This document shows, piece after piece, positions 63,080 to 64,000 of a DNA stretch of 64,000 bases. The stretch's first letter is position 1; every line of letters begins with the position of its first letter. A program made the translations under genes and the position numbers. This DNA is from an uncultured Pseudomonadota bacterium (GTDB lineage Bacteria > Pseudomonadota > Gammaproteobacteria > Burkholderiales > Burkholderiaceae_C). The stretch is from assembly GCA_945952465.1 (NCBI GenBank), contig CAMFIB010000001.1, positions 1,178,001-1,242,000 of the forward strand. The letters run 5' to 3'. Below the pieces are notes generated by a model that worked only from the letters and a program-made list of their open reading frames with translations, made no database searches and was not told the origin of the DNA.

Positions 63080-63594
63080 CCGGCGTGGGCAGCGTCAACC
63101 TGATCTTCGCGCGGGCCCGCAACGGCGTCATCGGCAAGGCCGGTGGCCTGCCGTGGCACCTGCCGGAAGACATGGCCTTCTTCAAGCGCGCCACCGCCGG
63201 CGGCACCGTCGTCATGGGCCGCAAGACCTGGGACTCGATCCCGCCGAAATTCCGGCCCCTGCCCGGCCGCACCAACATCGTCGTGACCCGGCAGGCCGGC
63301 TGGCGGGCCGAGGGCGCCATCCGTGCCGGCTCGCTGGCCGAAGCACTGGCACTGGCGCCGACCGAAAGAGACGTGTGGGTCATCGGCGGCGCCGACATCT
63401 ACGCGCAGGCCGAGCCGCTCGCCCACCGCGCGCTGGTCACCGAGATCGACGCCGATTTCGACGGCGACGCCTTCGCGCCGCGTTTTGGCCCCGGCTGGCG
63501 CGAAATCGCCAGCGAGGCCCATGTGGCGGCCAGCGGCCTGCCCTACCGCTTCATCACACTCGAACAACAACACACCCACATCAAGGAAAACTGA
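63076..63594 (+). CDS. folA: Dihydrofolate reductase
   Basis: Reduces dihydrofolate made by ThyA. The 172-residue product shows [44 protein letters not shown] and [16 protein letters not shown] choose GTG at 63076 because it overlaps the thyA stop (GTGA); GTG at 63085 is also possible, while the upstream ATG lies inside thyA and is unlikely. Confidence 0.95.
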   Translation: MTGVGSVNLIFARARNGVIGKAGGLPWHLPEDMAFFKRATAGGTVVMGRKTWDSIPPKFRPLPGRTNIVVTRQAGWRAEGAIRAGSLAEALALAPTERDVWVIGGADIYAQAEPLAHRALVTEIDADFDGDAFAPRFGPGWREIASEAHVAASGLPYRFITLEQQHTHIKEN

Positions 63595-63596
63595 CC

Positions 63597-64000
63597 ATGT
63601 CCGGAGGCGGCTTTCACGTGCACGGCCCGCACGACCACGAACTCGAACACGCGGCGCAGCATGCGGCCAACGGCCATGGTGACGAAGGCAGCAGCAAGAT
63701 GGTCAACCAGATCGCGATGTTCACCGCCATCATCGCCACCGTGGGCGCGCTGTTCGCCTACATGGGCGGGGCCACGCAGGCCAATGCCGGCCTCTACAAG
63801 AACAACGCCGCGCTGAAGAAGACCGAGGCGTCCAACCAGTGGAATTACTTCCAGGCCAAGAGCACCAAGCAGTCGCTGGTCGAGCTGGCGCGTGACCTGG
63901 CGCCGGAAGACAAGAAGGCCGGCTACATCACCCGCGCCGAGCGCTACGAGAAGGAAAAGAACGAGATCAAGCTCGCCGCCGAGAAGCTCGAGGCCGAAGC
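63597..64000 (+). CDS. DUF4337 domain-containing protein (3' end cut by window)
   Basis: The first 134 residues are visible. A His-rich N-terminus (HVHGPHDHELEHAAQH), one membrane helix (about 36-58; VNQIAMFTAIIATVGALFAY) and a charged coiled-coil region (about 70 onward) match DUF4337 proteins of unknown function. AAGGAAAA precedes the ATG, 2 bp after the folA stop, so it may share the thyA-folA transcript. Confidence 0.85.
   Translation, partial: MSGGGFHVHGPHDHELEHAAQHAANGHGDEGSSKMVNQIAMFTAIIATVGALFAYMGGATQANAGLYKNNAALKKTEASNQWNYFQAKSTKQSLVELARDLAPEDKKAGYITRAERYEKEKNEIKLAAEKLEAE

Overview
The window is a 64 kb piece of a high-GC chromosome from a beta-proteobacterium, most likely order Burkholderiales and family Comamonadaceae (Variovorax, Acidovorax, Hydrogenophaga or Xylophilus type). 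The reasons are the protein families, the dense layout with many ATGA/TGATG overlaps, and two families of short dispersed repeats of a kind I associate with that family. I see no transposase, phage gene, plasmid gene, CRISPR array or rRNA. There is one tRNA (Gly, CCC anticodon) and one riboswitch (tandem glycine type). Both window edges cut a gene: a radical SAM gene on the left and a DUF4337 gene on the right.

Layout. 1-4.1 kb: a radical SAM gene with a LexA-type box at its start, divergent from a GbsR/MarR regulator followed by cydAB (cytochrome bd oxidase). 4.1-6.4 kb: acyltransferase and nitronate monooxygenase. 6.5-10 kb: an acyl-CoA dehydrogenase and the electron transfer flavoprotein genes etfBA. 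10.2-13.3 kb: MscS channel, enoyl-CoA hydratase, histone-deacetylase-like amidohydrolase. 13.3-19.4 kb: an envelope block, MoxR ATPase - DUF58 - TgpA transglutaminase - lytic transglycosylase - NlpC/P60 peptidase. 19.5-23.7 kb: alaS and succinate-semialdehyde dehydrogenase. 23.7-28.4 kb: small secreted protein, tRNA-Gly, DUF4399 lipoprotein, diguanylate cyclase, CoA-transferase genes scoAB. 28.4-29.5 kb: a PAS-LuxR regulator divergent from scoA, and a CMD-family protein. 29.6-33.5 kb: a Mg2+ transport unit (mgtA, mgtC) with a long leader that contains a candidate leader peptide. 33.5-38.8 kb: katG, an AhpD-like protein, MAPEG, thioesterase, SDR. 38.8-45.9 kb: ETF:ubiquinone oxidoreductase, then glycine riboswitch and gcvTHP. 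45.9-49.7 kb: a two-gene unit (repeat-rich surface-type protein plus TPR protein) divergent from an orphan LuxR regulator. 49.9-64 kb: extradiol dioxygenase, bactofilin, DsbA-like, arfB/aroQ, EamA transporter, aroC, CBS protein, metY, hydrolase, EAL protein, YihY, DUF2069, FAD oxidase, thyA, folA.

How genes fit together. Acyl-CoA dehydrogenase, EtfAB and the ETF dehydrogenase at 38.8 kb form a complete electron path from acyl-CoA oxidation to ubiquinol, and CydAB can pass those electrons to oxygen. Enoyl-CoA hydratase, scoAB, thioesterase and SDR fit the same fatty-acid/ketone-body metabolism. gcvTHP feeds one-carbon units used by thyA and folA. KatG and the AhpD-like protein handle peroxides.

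The most interesting parts are the mgtA leader peptide region, the uncharacterised surface-protein/TPR/LuxR locus with its 23-proline tract, the LexA box on the radical SAM gene, and dispersed repeats that are translated in frame inside alaS, gcvT, the DUF58 gene and at the end of the YihY gene.
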